From: Thermobacillus xylanilyticus
Lineage (GTDB): Bacteria > Bacillota > Bacilli > Paenibacillales > Paenibacillaceae
Direction of reading: 5' to 3'
NCBI RefSeq assembly: GCF_907165215.1
Contig: NZ_CAJRAY010000043.1
Location: 1 to 32,871 of the forward strand
Length of the DNA: 32,871 nucleotides
The position numbers and the translations under genes were made by a program. Shown here in pieces: positions 16,151 through 23,847 of this stretch. Every line of letters begins with the position of its first letter. Position 1 is the first letter of the stretch. Below the pieces are notes generated by a model. The model did not search any database, was not told the DNA's origin, and saw only the letters and a program-made list of their open reading frames with translations.

Positions 16151-17974
16151 TTACACGCCCGTCGCCTGCTGCCGGAGAAGCCGGTCGAACAGACCGCTCC
16201 GGTCGGCCGCCAGCGCGGCATACCTTCCGCACTGGACGATGCGGCCCTGCTCCATGACGACGACCTGGTCGGCGCCCCGGATCGTGGAGAGCCGGTGCGC
16301 GATCACGATGATCGTCATGCTGCCCCTGAGCCTCTCCAGTGAATGCAGGATGGCGGCTTCGCTCTCCGAATCGAGCGCGCTGGTCGCCTCGTCGAGGATG
16401 AGGATGCCGGGCTTGCGCAGGATGGCCCGCGCGAGCACGATGCGCTGCCGTTCGCCGCCGGAGAGCCGGATGCCCCGGTCGCCGATCGGCGTGTGGATGC
16501 CCTGCGGCAGCCGGCTGACGAACGATTCGGCCGCCGCGAACCGGAGCGCCTCATGCACCTCTTCTTCCGTCGCGTCGGGCCGCGCCATCCGCAGATTGTC
16601 CAGAATCGTCCCGCCGAAGAGGAACGGGTCCTGCGGCACATAGCCGACACTGCGCCTGAGCGCCGCCAGCCGCTCGTCCGTCAGCGGTACGTCGTCGATC
16701 CGGATCTCGCCTTCCTGCGGCCGGATGAGTCCCATGACCGCATCGACGAGCGTGCTTTTCCCTGCGCCGGAATGCCCGACGATCGCGGTCGTCGCACGGG
16801 CCGGAATGAACAGGTCGATGCCGTCGAGCGCCTTTCGGCCGCCGGCCCCTTCATAGCTGAACGCGACGCCGCTCAGCCGTATGCCGTACTCCAGTCGGAG
16901 CTGCCCGCTCTTCGCATCGGCTTCCGCGTCCGCCAGCGCCGCATCCCCGCGCGAAGCGGTCTCGCGCTCCCGCTTGCACTCCGCAAGCAACGCCTGGACG
17001 GATGCGAACGCCGGAGCGGCGGAGGCGAGCTGCTGCGCCTGCGTCTGCAGCGTCGTGATCCGCGGCCACAGCCGGGCGAAGATGAGCACGATCAGCAGCA
17101 GGATGTGCGGCGGCGTGTGCAGCATGCGGACGGCGGCATAGGCGAACGCCGCGACGAGCACGGCCGATGCGATCCGGTAGCCCGCGTCCGTCGCGGACCG
17201 CAGCCGGATGTAGGCGAGCTGTTCCTGGAGCAGCCGTTCCGTGATGCCGCGAATCCACTTGCGGCCCCCGTCCGCCATGTCGTTGCTCTTGATGTCCTTC
17301 ATGCCCTGCAGCCGGTCATGGACGCCGGCCAGATAGTCCTGCGCCAGTTCCGACGTCAGGCTGCCGAGCGCCCTGGCCTTGCCGATCAGCCGGCGGGAGA
17401 TGAGCAGCACGGCCGCGCCGCACGCGAGCACGAGCGCCGTCAGCGCCCACGACATCGCAAGCGCGATGCCGATCTGCAGGACGGTGTAGATCAGGGCGGA
17501 CGCGGCCTGCAGCACCAGCCCCATGCCATACAGCATGCGCGCGGTCTCCGTCGTCATCGCGTTCATCAGGTCGGTCCGCCGCTTGCGCAGGTAGAGACTC
17601 CACCGCGCATCCTGCAGCGCGTCGAACAGCTCGATCCGCAGGTTCCGTCCGAACCGGTTCACGATCCGCGTGCTCTGGATGGCGACATGCCGCTGCAGCG
17701 CGCTCTGCAGCACCACGGCCAGCACGAACAGGCCCAGCAGAACGGGCAGCAGGCTGTCCGCAGGCAGCGTCTTGAGCCTGCCCAGGAGCGGCGCAAGGAA
17801 CGGCACCGAATCGTGCGCCCCGTCCAGGAAGCCGCTGGCGCCGAGCAGCGGAACGATCAGCAGGATGCCGGCGCCTTCGAACAGGCCCGCCAGCGCCATG
17901 CCGGCGATCACCGGGGCGAGCGGCGCGCCGGCGTATCGGCGCAGCAGCTTTACCGCATGCAGCATCGCCTTCAT
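16151..17974 (-). CDS. Lasso peptide ABC exporter (D protein)
   Basis: 607 residues: a half-transporter with six likely membrane helices (residues 20-305) fused to an ATPase. Walker A is GHSGAGKST at 400-408, the Q-loop region is PQDPFLFGG at 447-455, the signature is LSGGERQ at 504-510, Walker B is ILILDEA and the switch His is at 560. In lasso clusters this D protein exports the mature peptide and gives self-immunity. The open frame continues upstream, but that is a shadow of B2. The ATG at 17974 overlaps the B2 stop (ATGA). It has no N-terminal C39 peptidase domain, as expected when B2 removes the leader. It is the last gene of the lasso operon. Confidence 0.92.
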   Translation of the reverse strand: MKAMLHAVKLLRRYAGAPLAPVIAGMALAGLFEGAGILLIVPLLGASGFLDGAHDSVPFLAPLLGRLKTLPADSLLPVLLGLFVLAVVLQSALQRHVAIQSTRIVNRFGRNLRIELFDALQDARWSLYLRKRRTDLMNAMTTETARMLYGMGLVLQAASALIYTVLQIGIALAMSWALTALVLACGAAVLLISRRLIGKARALGSLTSELAQDYLAGVHDRLQGMKDIKSNDMADGGRKWIRGITERLLQEQLAYIRLRSATDAGYRIASAVLVAAFAYAAVRMLHTPPHILLLIVLIFARLWPRITTLQTQAQQLASAAPAFASVQALLAECKRERETASRGDAALADAEADAKSGQLRLEYGIRLSGVAFSYEGAGGRKALDGIDLFIPARATTAIVGHSGAGKSTLVDAVMGLIRPQEGEIRIDDVPLTDERLAALRRSVGYVPQDPFLFGGTILDNLRMARPDATEEEVHEALRFAAAESFVSRLPQGIHTPIGDRGIRLSGGERQRIVLARAILRKPGILILDEATSALDSESEAAILHSLERLRGSMTIIVIAHRLSTIRGADQVVVMEQGRIVQCGRYAALAADRSGLFDRLLRQQATGV

Positions 17975-18480
17975 GACCCGTCCAGGCTCCGCCCGAAGGC
18001 GGCATACATGCCGACGACGGTGAACCTGTTCCTCTCTTCCGCACCGGTAATAAAACGGCTGCCGCTTCGCAGCCAGGCATGGGCGGCCAGCCGGCCGGCT
18101 TCGTCCCGGCCGGTCCCGAGATAAAGCGTGTACTCGATGCCGCGCCGCTTCAACATCCGTATGACCGCCAGCGCGCGGACCAGACATTTGCATTCCCACC
18201 ACGCGATACGGCTGGCGATCCGGACAGCGTCGGCGATGCGGTCGATCTGCTGTGCAAGCTCGCGCGGATGTTCCCGCCACTCGGTCTCGCTGCGGGGAAT
18301 GCCGATCATCGGCGCAATCCGGCGGAACGGGAAGAGCAGCAGCAGCCGAGACCACGCAAGAGACAGCCAGGCCTCCGCAAGCAGCGCCGCCGTGTCCGGC
18401 CGGTCCAGCAGCAGCCGGACGGCGCGCGAAGCCCTGGCGGACGCCCGCGAGAGGCCGGGCATGGCCGGCGACCGCCTCAC
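17971..18480 (-). CDS. Lasso peptide leader protease B2 (transglutaminase-like fold)
   Basis: 169 residues. The family motif is visible as CKCLVRALAVIRMLKRRG, giving the nucleophile Cys99 (Cys97 is next to it), and AAHAWLRSG, giving His134. B2 proteins cleave the leader of the precursor peptide with the help of B1. I chose GTG at 18480, which overlaps the B1 stop as GTGA and has GAGGTGA 7 nt upstream. An ATG at 18462 is an alternative with a poorly spaced ribosome site. The third catalytic residue is not obvious to me. It lies between B1 and D in a coupled chain, the standard arrangement in Bacillota lasso clusters. Confidence 0.9.
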   Translation of the reverse strand: MRRSPAMPGLSRASARASRAVRLLLDRPDTAALLAEAWLSLAWSRLLLLFPFRRIAPMIGIPRSETEWREHPRELAQQIDRIADAVRIASRIAWWECKCLVRALAVIRMLKRRGIEYTLYLGTGRDEAGRLAAHAWLRSGSRFITGAEERNRFTVVGMYAAFGRSLDGS

Positions 18481-18773
18481 CGGCGGGTCACCTCGATCAT
18501 TTTCTCGCGCTGAAGCGAGGCGAGAAATTTCAGCACATCGCGTTCGCACGTCTCCCGGTCGATGTCGTACTCCGCCGTCAAGGCGGAGACCAGATCCGGG
18601 ATGGCAATGGGACTTGCGATCAGTTCCCAGATGCGGCCGCCTTGCTTGCCGAGATTGTAATACTTGCCGTTCTCCACGCTGAGCATCACTTTCTCCCCGT
18701 TCATGTCGCTGACGATCGCGCCCGGCTTCTGGACGACGATGCAGTCGGCCGCGATCAATTCCTGCTGGATCAT
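18477..18773 (-). CDS. Lasso peptide leader-binding protein B1 (PqqD-like RRE)
   Basis: 98 residues with the PqqD/RiPP recognition element layout. Beta strands around VVQKPGAIVSDMNGEKVMLS are followed by NGKYYNLGKQGGRIWELI and a helical C-terminus (IPDLVSALTAEYDID...DVLKFLASLQREKMI). B1 binds the precursor leader and delivers it to B2 and C. The open frame upstream is a shadow of the kinase gene. The ATG at 18773 overlaps the kinase stop (ATGA), with GGGAGGTGA just before. Separate B1 and B2 genes are usual in Bacillota and Actinomycetota, whereas Proteobacteria have one fused B. Confidence 0.93.
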   Translation of the reverse strand: MIQQELIAADCIVVQKPGAIVSDMNGEKVMLSVENGKYYNLGKQGGRIWELIASPIAIPDLVSALTAEYDIDRETCERDVLKFLASLQREKMIEVTRR

Positions 18774-19702
18774 CGGCTCACCTCCCCATCGGCATGCGTC
18801 TCTATGAGACGCGCGGATTCCCGCGCCGCGAACACCTTCGCCGGCCGCATCAGCCGATACATGCCGGTCTTCTCCGCCAGCTTCACCGCCGTCTCGAAAT
18901 GCCAGGCGGCAAGCCCGGACGGCACGATCAGCGACCGCCGGAACGTGTGGCGATACAAGGTATAGCACCGCTCCAGCTTGGCAATCGGCTGAAGCTCCGG
19001 CGTCTGCCCGTCGGAATGGACGAGCTCATAGATATGTACAAGCGGCACCGGTTCCGGCCAGAACGCGCCGTCCGCCGGGACCGCGTATTTCGTCTCCCTC
19101 TCGAAGAGCGGCCTCAGCCCGCTGCCGGCAATCTGGAGCCGGTCGAGGCTGTCCTGCCAGAGCTTCTGCTGCGGGTAGGCCGGCATGACCAGCGGCGTGC
19201 CGCGCTCATCGAAGACGATGGCGGCGACGTCGTCCGTCACCAGACGGAATCCGCGTTCCAGCAGCGCCGCGGACAGCGTCGACTTGCCCGCGCCCGATTC
19301 GCCGACGATGGCGTATGCGCGCCCGTCGCGCGCCACGACGCTGCCGTGAAGCGGCAGGATGCGCCGCTGCAGCAGGAGCGCGCCCATGCACGTGCCGAGC
19401 ACGTACAGGCGGATCCGGTCCTCGTCTGCTCCGCTGTAAGCATGCACTTCGATCCGGTTGCCGTTCGTGATCCGGAAAGCGGCCGTCTGCGGAACCCGGA
19501 ACGAGACGATGCCTTCCGCCGCATACAGTCTGCCGCCGCCTCCGCCTTCCGCCCATTCCGGCTCCGCCTCGCCGCAGCGGACGACGGTCAGATCGGCGTC
19601 GCCGTCAGGCCGGGTGCCGTCTCCGAGTTCGGGCAGCGGGATGTCGCTGTCAATCCGGAGCCCGAAGGCCCGGTACCGATAGCCGGTATTCGTCCTGGTC
19701 AC
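18770..19702 (-). CDS. HprK-like lasso peptide kinase (K)
   Basis: 310 residues. LPLHGSVVARDG provides the HprK-type His119. The P-loop GESGAGKST is at 134-142 and LVTDDVAAI gives the Asp pair at 157-158. In paeninodin-type clusters the homologous kinase phosphorylates the side chain of the C-terminal Ser of the precursor; the precursor here also ends in Ser. The start is GTG at 19702, with GGAG 8 nt upstream. It is separated from the precursor gene by 81 nt containing a strong hairpin. N-terminal residues 1-115 are poorly conserved and may bind the peptide. Confidence 0.92.
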   Translation of the reverse strand: MTRTNTGYRYRAFGLRIDSDIPLPELGDGTRPDGDADLTVVRCGEAEPEWAEGGGGGRLYAAEGIVSFRVPQTAAFRITNGNRIEVHAYSGADEDRIRLYVLGTCMGALLLQRRILPLHGSVVARDGRAYAIVGESGAGKSTLSAALLERGFRLVTDDVAAIVFDERGTPLVMPAYPQQKLWQDSLDRLQIAGSGLRPLFERETKYAVPADGAFWPEPVPLVHIYELVHSDGQTPELQPIAKLERCYTLYRHTFRRSLIVPSGLAAWHFETAVKLAEKTGMYRLMRPAKVFAARESARLIETHADGEVSR

Positions 19703-19731
19703 GCTTCACACTCCATCCGGGGCCGGGAACG

Positions 19732-19760
19732 GGCCTTATAAGCGGCACGCTTATAAGGCC
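19732..19760 (-). terminator. Hairpin between lasso precursor and kinase genes (attenuator or RNA stabiliser)
   Basis: A perfect 12-bp stem, GGCCTTATAAGC/GCTTATAAGGCC, with a 5-nt loop lies 23 nt after the precursor stop. There is no U tract, so full termination is unlikely. A hairpin here would raise the amount of precursor message over the downstream enzyme genes by partial termination or protection from 3' decay. Confidence 0.6.
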
Positions 19761-19783
19761 GCATCCCGCTCAGGCTGCAAGGT

Positions 19784-19912
19784 TCAGCTGTAGTGCACGT
19801 CTTCGTCTTCATCCGGCTGTACGCCGTCCGGTTTCGCCTTACCCGGACCTGCCGCCGTCAACCGAACGTCCAGCACTTCCAGTTCGGGCGCCTGCCATTC
19901 CTTCTTGCGCAT
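19784..19912 (-). CDS. Lasso peptide precursor (paeninodin-like)
   Basis: 42 residues. The leader (1-20) contains WQAP at 6-9, a variant of the YxxP motif bound by B1, and Thr at -2 (residue 19), the conserved lasso leader residue. The predicted core is residues 21-42: ring AGPGKAKPD, then GVQPDEDEDVHYS. Ala1 would be joined to the Asp9 side chain in a nine-residue macrolactam, and Ser22 is the phosphorylation target. Paeninodin, as I recall it, shares AGPG, PD at 8-9, QPD and the DEDVHY tail. The ATG at 19912 has a strong AGGAGGTG ribosome site, and the gene lies 7 nt after the cyclase stop. Core Lys5 and Lys7 make the ring basic while the tail is very acidic. Confidence 0.95.
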   Translation of the reverse strand: MRKKEWQAPELEVLDVRLTAAGPGKAKPDGVQPDEDEDVHYS

Positions 19913-19919
19913 GCGGATT

Positions 19920-21857
19920 TCACCTCCTCCCCCGTAATCTGACAAAACGGCGGAATATGATCCCGCGCATCAGCATGCGGAAATCGAGATCGTAGGCATA
20001 TTCCGGTTTCGGCGCTTCCCGCACTTTGAGCAGCGATTCCTTAAGCATCTCCAGGTCCAGGTAGTCGCGCATCGCTTCATCGTCCAGCATCTCCTGCGCC
20101 TCCCGGATAAACGCAGGCCAGGCGGCTTTCATCCGGTGGACGCCGTCGGCTCCCTGTGCGCCGCGCACCTTCTGATTGAGCCGGACCTTATCCGGCAGAT
20201 AGCCCCGGGCAGCGCGGCGGATAAGCGCGCGGTCGACACCGTCCCGCACGCACTGCTCTTCCGGCACGGACAGGCAGAAACGGACGACACGCAGATCGTT
20301 CGAAGGGTCCCGGTCCCAAACGGCGTACCTGAGCGACAGTTTCGTGGCGTACGTGCCGTTCAAGTTCCAGAAGCACGTCTGTTTGAACAGCCTCCTGCGC
20401 GCCTCATACGCGCTGCGCACGTTGCCTTGCACAGGCAATCCCTGCCGTCTGAGACGCTCGACAACGCCGGTCTCTTCGAGCAGGCGCGGGCTCGCCAGCA
20501 CGGGATGCCGCATGCCGGACGCGCCGGCGCCGACCGCCCTCCGCCAGACCGACCCGAGCACCCGCCTCCGGCCGACGCCGATCCGCCGGGCGTAGCCGTC
20601 CAGCTCGCGGTAGAACCGGACCAGTCTGAGGCGTTTGAGCAGCGCGGTCTGGTAATCGAGCGCCGGCCCCCAGGAGATCGTCCAGTTGCCGCGCTGACCG
20701 TTCAGCAGGACGGCGATGTCCCGCTCCGCGGCCCGCTCGAAAATCCCTTTCAGCCAGAACGAATTCTCGAAGAACTTGTAGGGCATCTCCATGACATCCA
20801 GCCAATCGTCGATATCCGAATACGGATTCCGGTCCGGAAAATCGCAGTATTCCGGGACGATGTTCCCCGCGTGCTCGACGACGGCGCTGATATACGCCCT
20901 TTCGTCCGCCATCCGGCTGCGCGGCGTCCAATCCGTAAAGTCCGCCACCGGCACATAGCTGAAGGTGTACAGCGCTCTGCCCCTGGCGCGGAGTTCGCGG
21001 GCGGCGAACGCGGCGACGGATCCCGAATCCAGCCCGCCGCTGAGATGCGCGCCCACGCCGCGGTGCGTGCGGAGCCGCGCCTTCACCGCCGCGCCGAGCA
21101 CGTCTCGCAGCGCCTCCTCGTATTCCGCATCCGAGCCGAGCTTCAGTTTCTCCCGAGGTTCCTCGATGCGGCAGTAGAGCTTCAGCGTCAGCCGGCCTTC
21201 CGCGTCCGCAACGAGGTAATGGGCAGGCGGCAATTGTTCGATGCCTTCGTGGACCGTCATCCGACCGTCGACGGCGTCCACGGTGTACGGAAGGGCGAGG
21301 TATTCCGCAATCCATTGCCGGTTGAGCGCGCCGGGCAAATGCGGCAGTCCGAGGAGCGGAGCCATGACGGTGCTGAGCCAGACCGTTCCGCTTGACGGGT
21401 CCCGGGTAAAATAGAGCGTCCGCGCGCCCGAATAATCCCGCGCCGCATACAACCTCCGCCCGCGTTCATCCCAGATGGCGAAGGCGAAATCGCCCACCAG
21501 CCGTTCCGCCATCCCCGTTCCCCAGGCATCATAAGCGAGCAGGAGCAGCTCCGGGTCCGTCAAGGCGCTGCGGCGGACGGCCTCGATCCCGAGCGCTTCG
21601 CACAGCTCCTCCCGGTTGTCGAGGATCGCGTCGGCGACGACGGCCAGCCCCCGTTCCGGATCATGCAGCGGATTGCGCTCGCCGACCGACTCGGGCGTAA
21701 TCCACTGGGCGCGGCAGCCGAAGAACACGTTCGACCGCACTTGCCATGCCTGCTCGTCGTCCGCCGGAAACCGGGACAATGCTTGCATCATGGCGGCTCC
21801 CTGCTCCATAATCGCCGGATTGTCATGTATGCCATAAATGCCGATGATCGCGCTCAT
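19920..21857 (-). CDS. Lasso cyclase (asparagine synthetase-like C protein)
   Basis: 645 residues. The N-terminal glutaminase-like domain (MSAIIGIYGIHDN) has Ser instead of the catalytic Cys after Met, so it should not use glutamine, as in other lasso cyclases. The ATP-pyrophosphatase loop is SGGLDS at 273-278. NGQRGNWTISWG and a C-terminal KVRLNQKVRGAQGADG segment are also present. The enzyme would adenylate Asp9 of the core and close the ring with the N-terminal amine. The start is ATG at 21857 with GGAGG 5 nt upstream; the open frame continues 40 codons upstream through the SinR-like box, which is not coding. It is the first gene of the lasso operon. Confidence 0.94.
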   Translation of the reverse strand: MSAIIGIYGIHDNPAIMEQGAAMMQALSRFPADDEQAWQVRSNVFFGCRAQWITPESVGERNPLHDPERGLAVVADAILDNREELCEALGIEAVRRSALTDPELLLLAYDAWGTGMAERLVGDFAFAIWDERGRRLYAARDYSGARTLYFTRDPSSGTVWLSTVMAPLLGLPHLPGALNRQWIAEYLALPYTVDAVDGRMTVHEGIEQLPPAHYLVADAEGRLTLKLYCRIEEPREKLKLGSDAEYEEALRDVLGAAVKARLRTHRGVGAHLSGGLDSGSVAAFAARELRARGRALYTFSYVPVADFTDWTPRSRMADERAYISAVVEHAGNIVPEYCDFPDRNPYSDIDDWLDVMEMPYKFFENSFWLKGIFERAAERDIAVLLNGQRGNWTISWGPALDYQTALLKRLRLVRFYRELDGYARRIGVGRRRVLGSVWRRAVGAGASGMRHPVLASPRLLEETGVVERLRRQGLPVQGNVRSAYEARRRLFKQTCFWNLNGTYATKLSLRYAVWDRDPSNDLRVVRFCLSVPEEQCVRDGVDRALIRRAARGYLPDKVRLNQKVRGAQGADGVHRMKAAWPAFIREAQEMLDDEAMRDYLDLEMLKESLLKVREAPKPEYAYDLDFRMLMRGIIFRRFVRLRGRR

Positions 21858-21880
21858 ACCATCCTCCGGCCGCATCATTT

Positions 21881-21896
21881 GTTCCTTATAGAGAAC
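21881..21896. promoter_or_regulatory. SinR-type operator of the lasso operon
   Basis: GTTCCTTATAGAGAAC is an exact GTTC-N8-GAAC palindrome 24 bp before the cyclase start codon. Read on the minus strand it begins GTTCTCT, an exact match to the SinR consensus GTTCTYT. It lies just downstream of the predicted transcription start. Confidence 0.75.
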
Positions 21897-21910
21897 AATC
21901 ATCGAAAAAA

Positions 21911-21937
21911 ATAATAGACAAACATCGTTTTTCTCAA
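21911..21937 (-). promoter_or_regulatory. Predicted promoter of the lasso operon
   Basis: -10 TATTAT (21916-21911) and -35 TTGAGA (21937-21932) with a short 15-nt spacer, in a clearly AT-rich patch (21878-21955) that contrasts with the high-GC surroundings. The start would be near 21903. Confidence 0.45.
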
Positions 21938-22032
21938 AAAAACATTCTGTAAAGCGAACGCACCTGCATCGTAGCACCCAATCACCCGGCTGTCAATCCA
22001 TCATTCGCATCCGCGATCTGTATCCGCCCGCC

Positions 22033-22085
22033 GCATGCGATTGGCGCGGTGCGCGATTGCCGCGCGGCCGCGGTCAATCGCATGC
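22033..22085. repeat. Long inverted repeat between EPS kinase operon and lasso operon
   Basis: GCATGCGATTG at 22033-22043 pairs exactly with CAATCGCATGC at 22075-22085. The GC-rich flanks extend the stem after a bulge, and the 31-nt interior is itself GC-rich. It lies 23 nt after the secreted-protein gene and may end that transcript, although no U tract follows. Confidence 0.5.
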
Positions 22086-22107
22086 CTGCGGGTGAGTTTT
22101 CCGGCCT

Positions 22108-23847
22108 TCAGGCCGCCGGGCTCAGGGGACTGGAAGATGCCTCAAGGTGCATCGTCTTGACGAGCCGTTCAATCTCTCCGCCCGGAATCGCGAGCACTTC
22201 ATACAGCCGGATGACGACTTTTTTGAACGCATCCGTTGTCTCCCGATCGCCGAGCTCGATCTTCTTCAGGCCGGATCCCAGGCGGCCGGCGCCCGCCAGC
22301 GCATACGTCTGGGACATCAGCACATGCCCGCTCGGGTCGGCCGCTTCCAGCTTGAGCCGGACGGACCGCTCGTCGAACGTCATATTGACCGCCCGCGAGA
22401 TGCCGAAGTCGAGCGTGACGAGTCCGGACGGCTCAAGCGATCCGGAACGGATCTCCACCTTGAACGGATACATGTCGGCGGCACCGCCGGACTCTTCCGC
22501 ATCCGCCCCGGCCAGCGGGATGCTGACCGCGCCGACCGGCAGTTGGAACGTGTCCGGACTGCCGTCCAGCAGCGTGAGCTGCGCCTGCTCGTCCGACCCG
22601 GCGGAGAGGGGCAGGGTGAACGTATAGCCGATCATCATGCCGACGCCCGGCATCAGCATTTTCTGCCGCACATCCATCCGTTCGCCCGTGTAGCTGACGC
22701 CTTCGGACGTCATCCATTCCACGCCGAAGTCCGGAATGGCCACGGAAACGCCGGATCGATTCACAAGCCTGAATTTCGCAACGGCTGTCAGGAAGCCGTC
22801 GCCCGCCTGTTCGAATCGACGCACTTCGGCCAGCGCAATGTCGACTTCGTTCGCCAGATTCGGCCTGAGCGTCGACGAGGCGCGGATCGGGTCAAGAAGG
22901 TCATATGACGACTGAACGGTCTGCGTATCGGGGTGGGCGGGCGCCTTGATCTGCAGGCGGCCCGCTTCATACCGGATGGTGCCGGATGCGTCCGTGAAAC
23001 TTTCCGGCGTGCTGATCGTGAAGCTCAGCCAGGCCTCCGGACTGTCCAGCCGCATGACGAAGTGCAGATAGCGCGACGATCCCGGCTGAACCGCGATCGG
23101 TCCGCTCTCCGCCCGCTGCGCGGAGTAGTAACTCTTCACGGTCTTGCCGGACACGGTGAACTCCGGAACCCAGGCCTGCCGGTTGCCCGTATTCCGCACC
23201 TGCAGCACGAGGACGGTTGTCGTGCCCTGCGGGGTGTGCCGCTCCGCGAGCCGGACGGGCGTGTAAACCAGCTCGGCGGATTCCGCCGGAATCGTGAACG
23301 ACGCGCCCCATTCTTTCGACCGCTGCGCATCCTTGAACACCGTGGAGGGGCCGTACCATTCCAGTCCCGCGACGGGCATGTTCAGCATGTTGGTTTCTTT
23401 CTTCGGGTAAACGTATTCGTCAACGTTCACCCATGCAAGCCGTTCAAGCGTGAAAACATCGGAACGCCCCACGGTCAGCATGTAGCTGAGTTCGGCCTTC
23501 TCCTGCGGCTGCACGGTGCGCGGATTGTCGGCGGACGGCTTCAGCGTATAGACGACGCCGCCCGTCGTCACCGCGCGCAGCTCGTATCCCGGCACGGCCA
23601 CGGCACGGCTGGCGGTATTGTACAGCCGGACGACCGCGCCGATTCTGACGCCCTCCGGAACGCGTTCGTTCAGCACCGTCTTCACGCCGGCCTTGAGCAC
23701 GCTGTTCAGCGTATAGGGCGTATCGCTCGCCGTCCCGGCGGGCGCGGCCGAGACGGTGGTGGCGGCCGAACCCGGAGACGCGGCCAGGGCGATGATCAGC
23801 CCGGTCATGATCCATGCCGCCCACCGTTTCCATCTTCGTCTGTTCAT
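22108..23847 (-). CDS. Secreted protein of unknown function
   Basis: 579 residues. A basic N-terminus (MNRRRWKRW), a hydrophobic core and a site near SPGSAATT form a likely signal peptide. The rest is soluble, rich in beta-type segments. Stretches such as VVRLYNTASRAVAVPGYELRAVT, VLVLQVRNTGNRQAWVPEFTVSG and KFRLVNRSGVSVAIPDFGVEW look like three related immunoglobulin-like modules. I recognise no catalytic motif. The ATG overlaps the upstream adaptor stop by 4 nt, so the two are probably made together and may act outside the membrane in polymer handling or cell-surface attachment. No firm function can be given. Confidence 0.8.
   Translation of the reverse strand: MNRRRWKRWAAWIMTGLIIALAASPGSAATTVSAAPAGTASDTPYTLNSVLKAGVKTVLNERVPEGVRIGAVVRLYNTASRAVAVPGYELRAVTTGGVVYTLKPSADNPRTVQPQEKAELSYMLTVGRSDVFTLERLAWVNVDEYVYPKKETNMLNMPVAGLEWYGPSTVFKDAQRSKEWGASFTIPAESAELVYTPVRLAERHTPQGTTTVLVLQVRNTGNRQAWVPEFTVSGKTVKSYYSAQRAESGPIAVQPGSSRYLHFVMRLDSPEAWLSFTISTPESFTDASGTIRYEAGRLQIKAPAHPDTQTVQSSYDLLDPIRASSTLRPNLANEVDIALAEVRRFEQAGDGFLTAVAKFRLVNRSGVSVAIPDFGVEWMTSEGVSYTGERMDVRQKMLMPGVGMMIGYTFTLPLSAGSDEQAQLTLLDGSPDTFQLPVGAVSIPLAGADAEESGGAADMYPFKVEIRSGSLEPSGLVTLDFGISRAVNMTFDERSVRLKLEAADPSGHVLMSQTYALAGAGRLGSGLKKIELGDRETTDAFKKVVIRLYEVLAIPGGEIERLVKTMHLEASSSPLSPAA

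Noticed and set aside
16343..18124. Plus-strand open frame of 593 codons
   Set aside because: It is antisense to the lasso ABC exporter, with the same shadow composition and no ribosome site.
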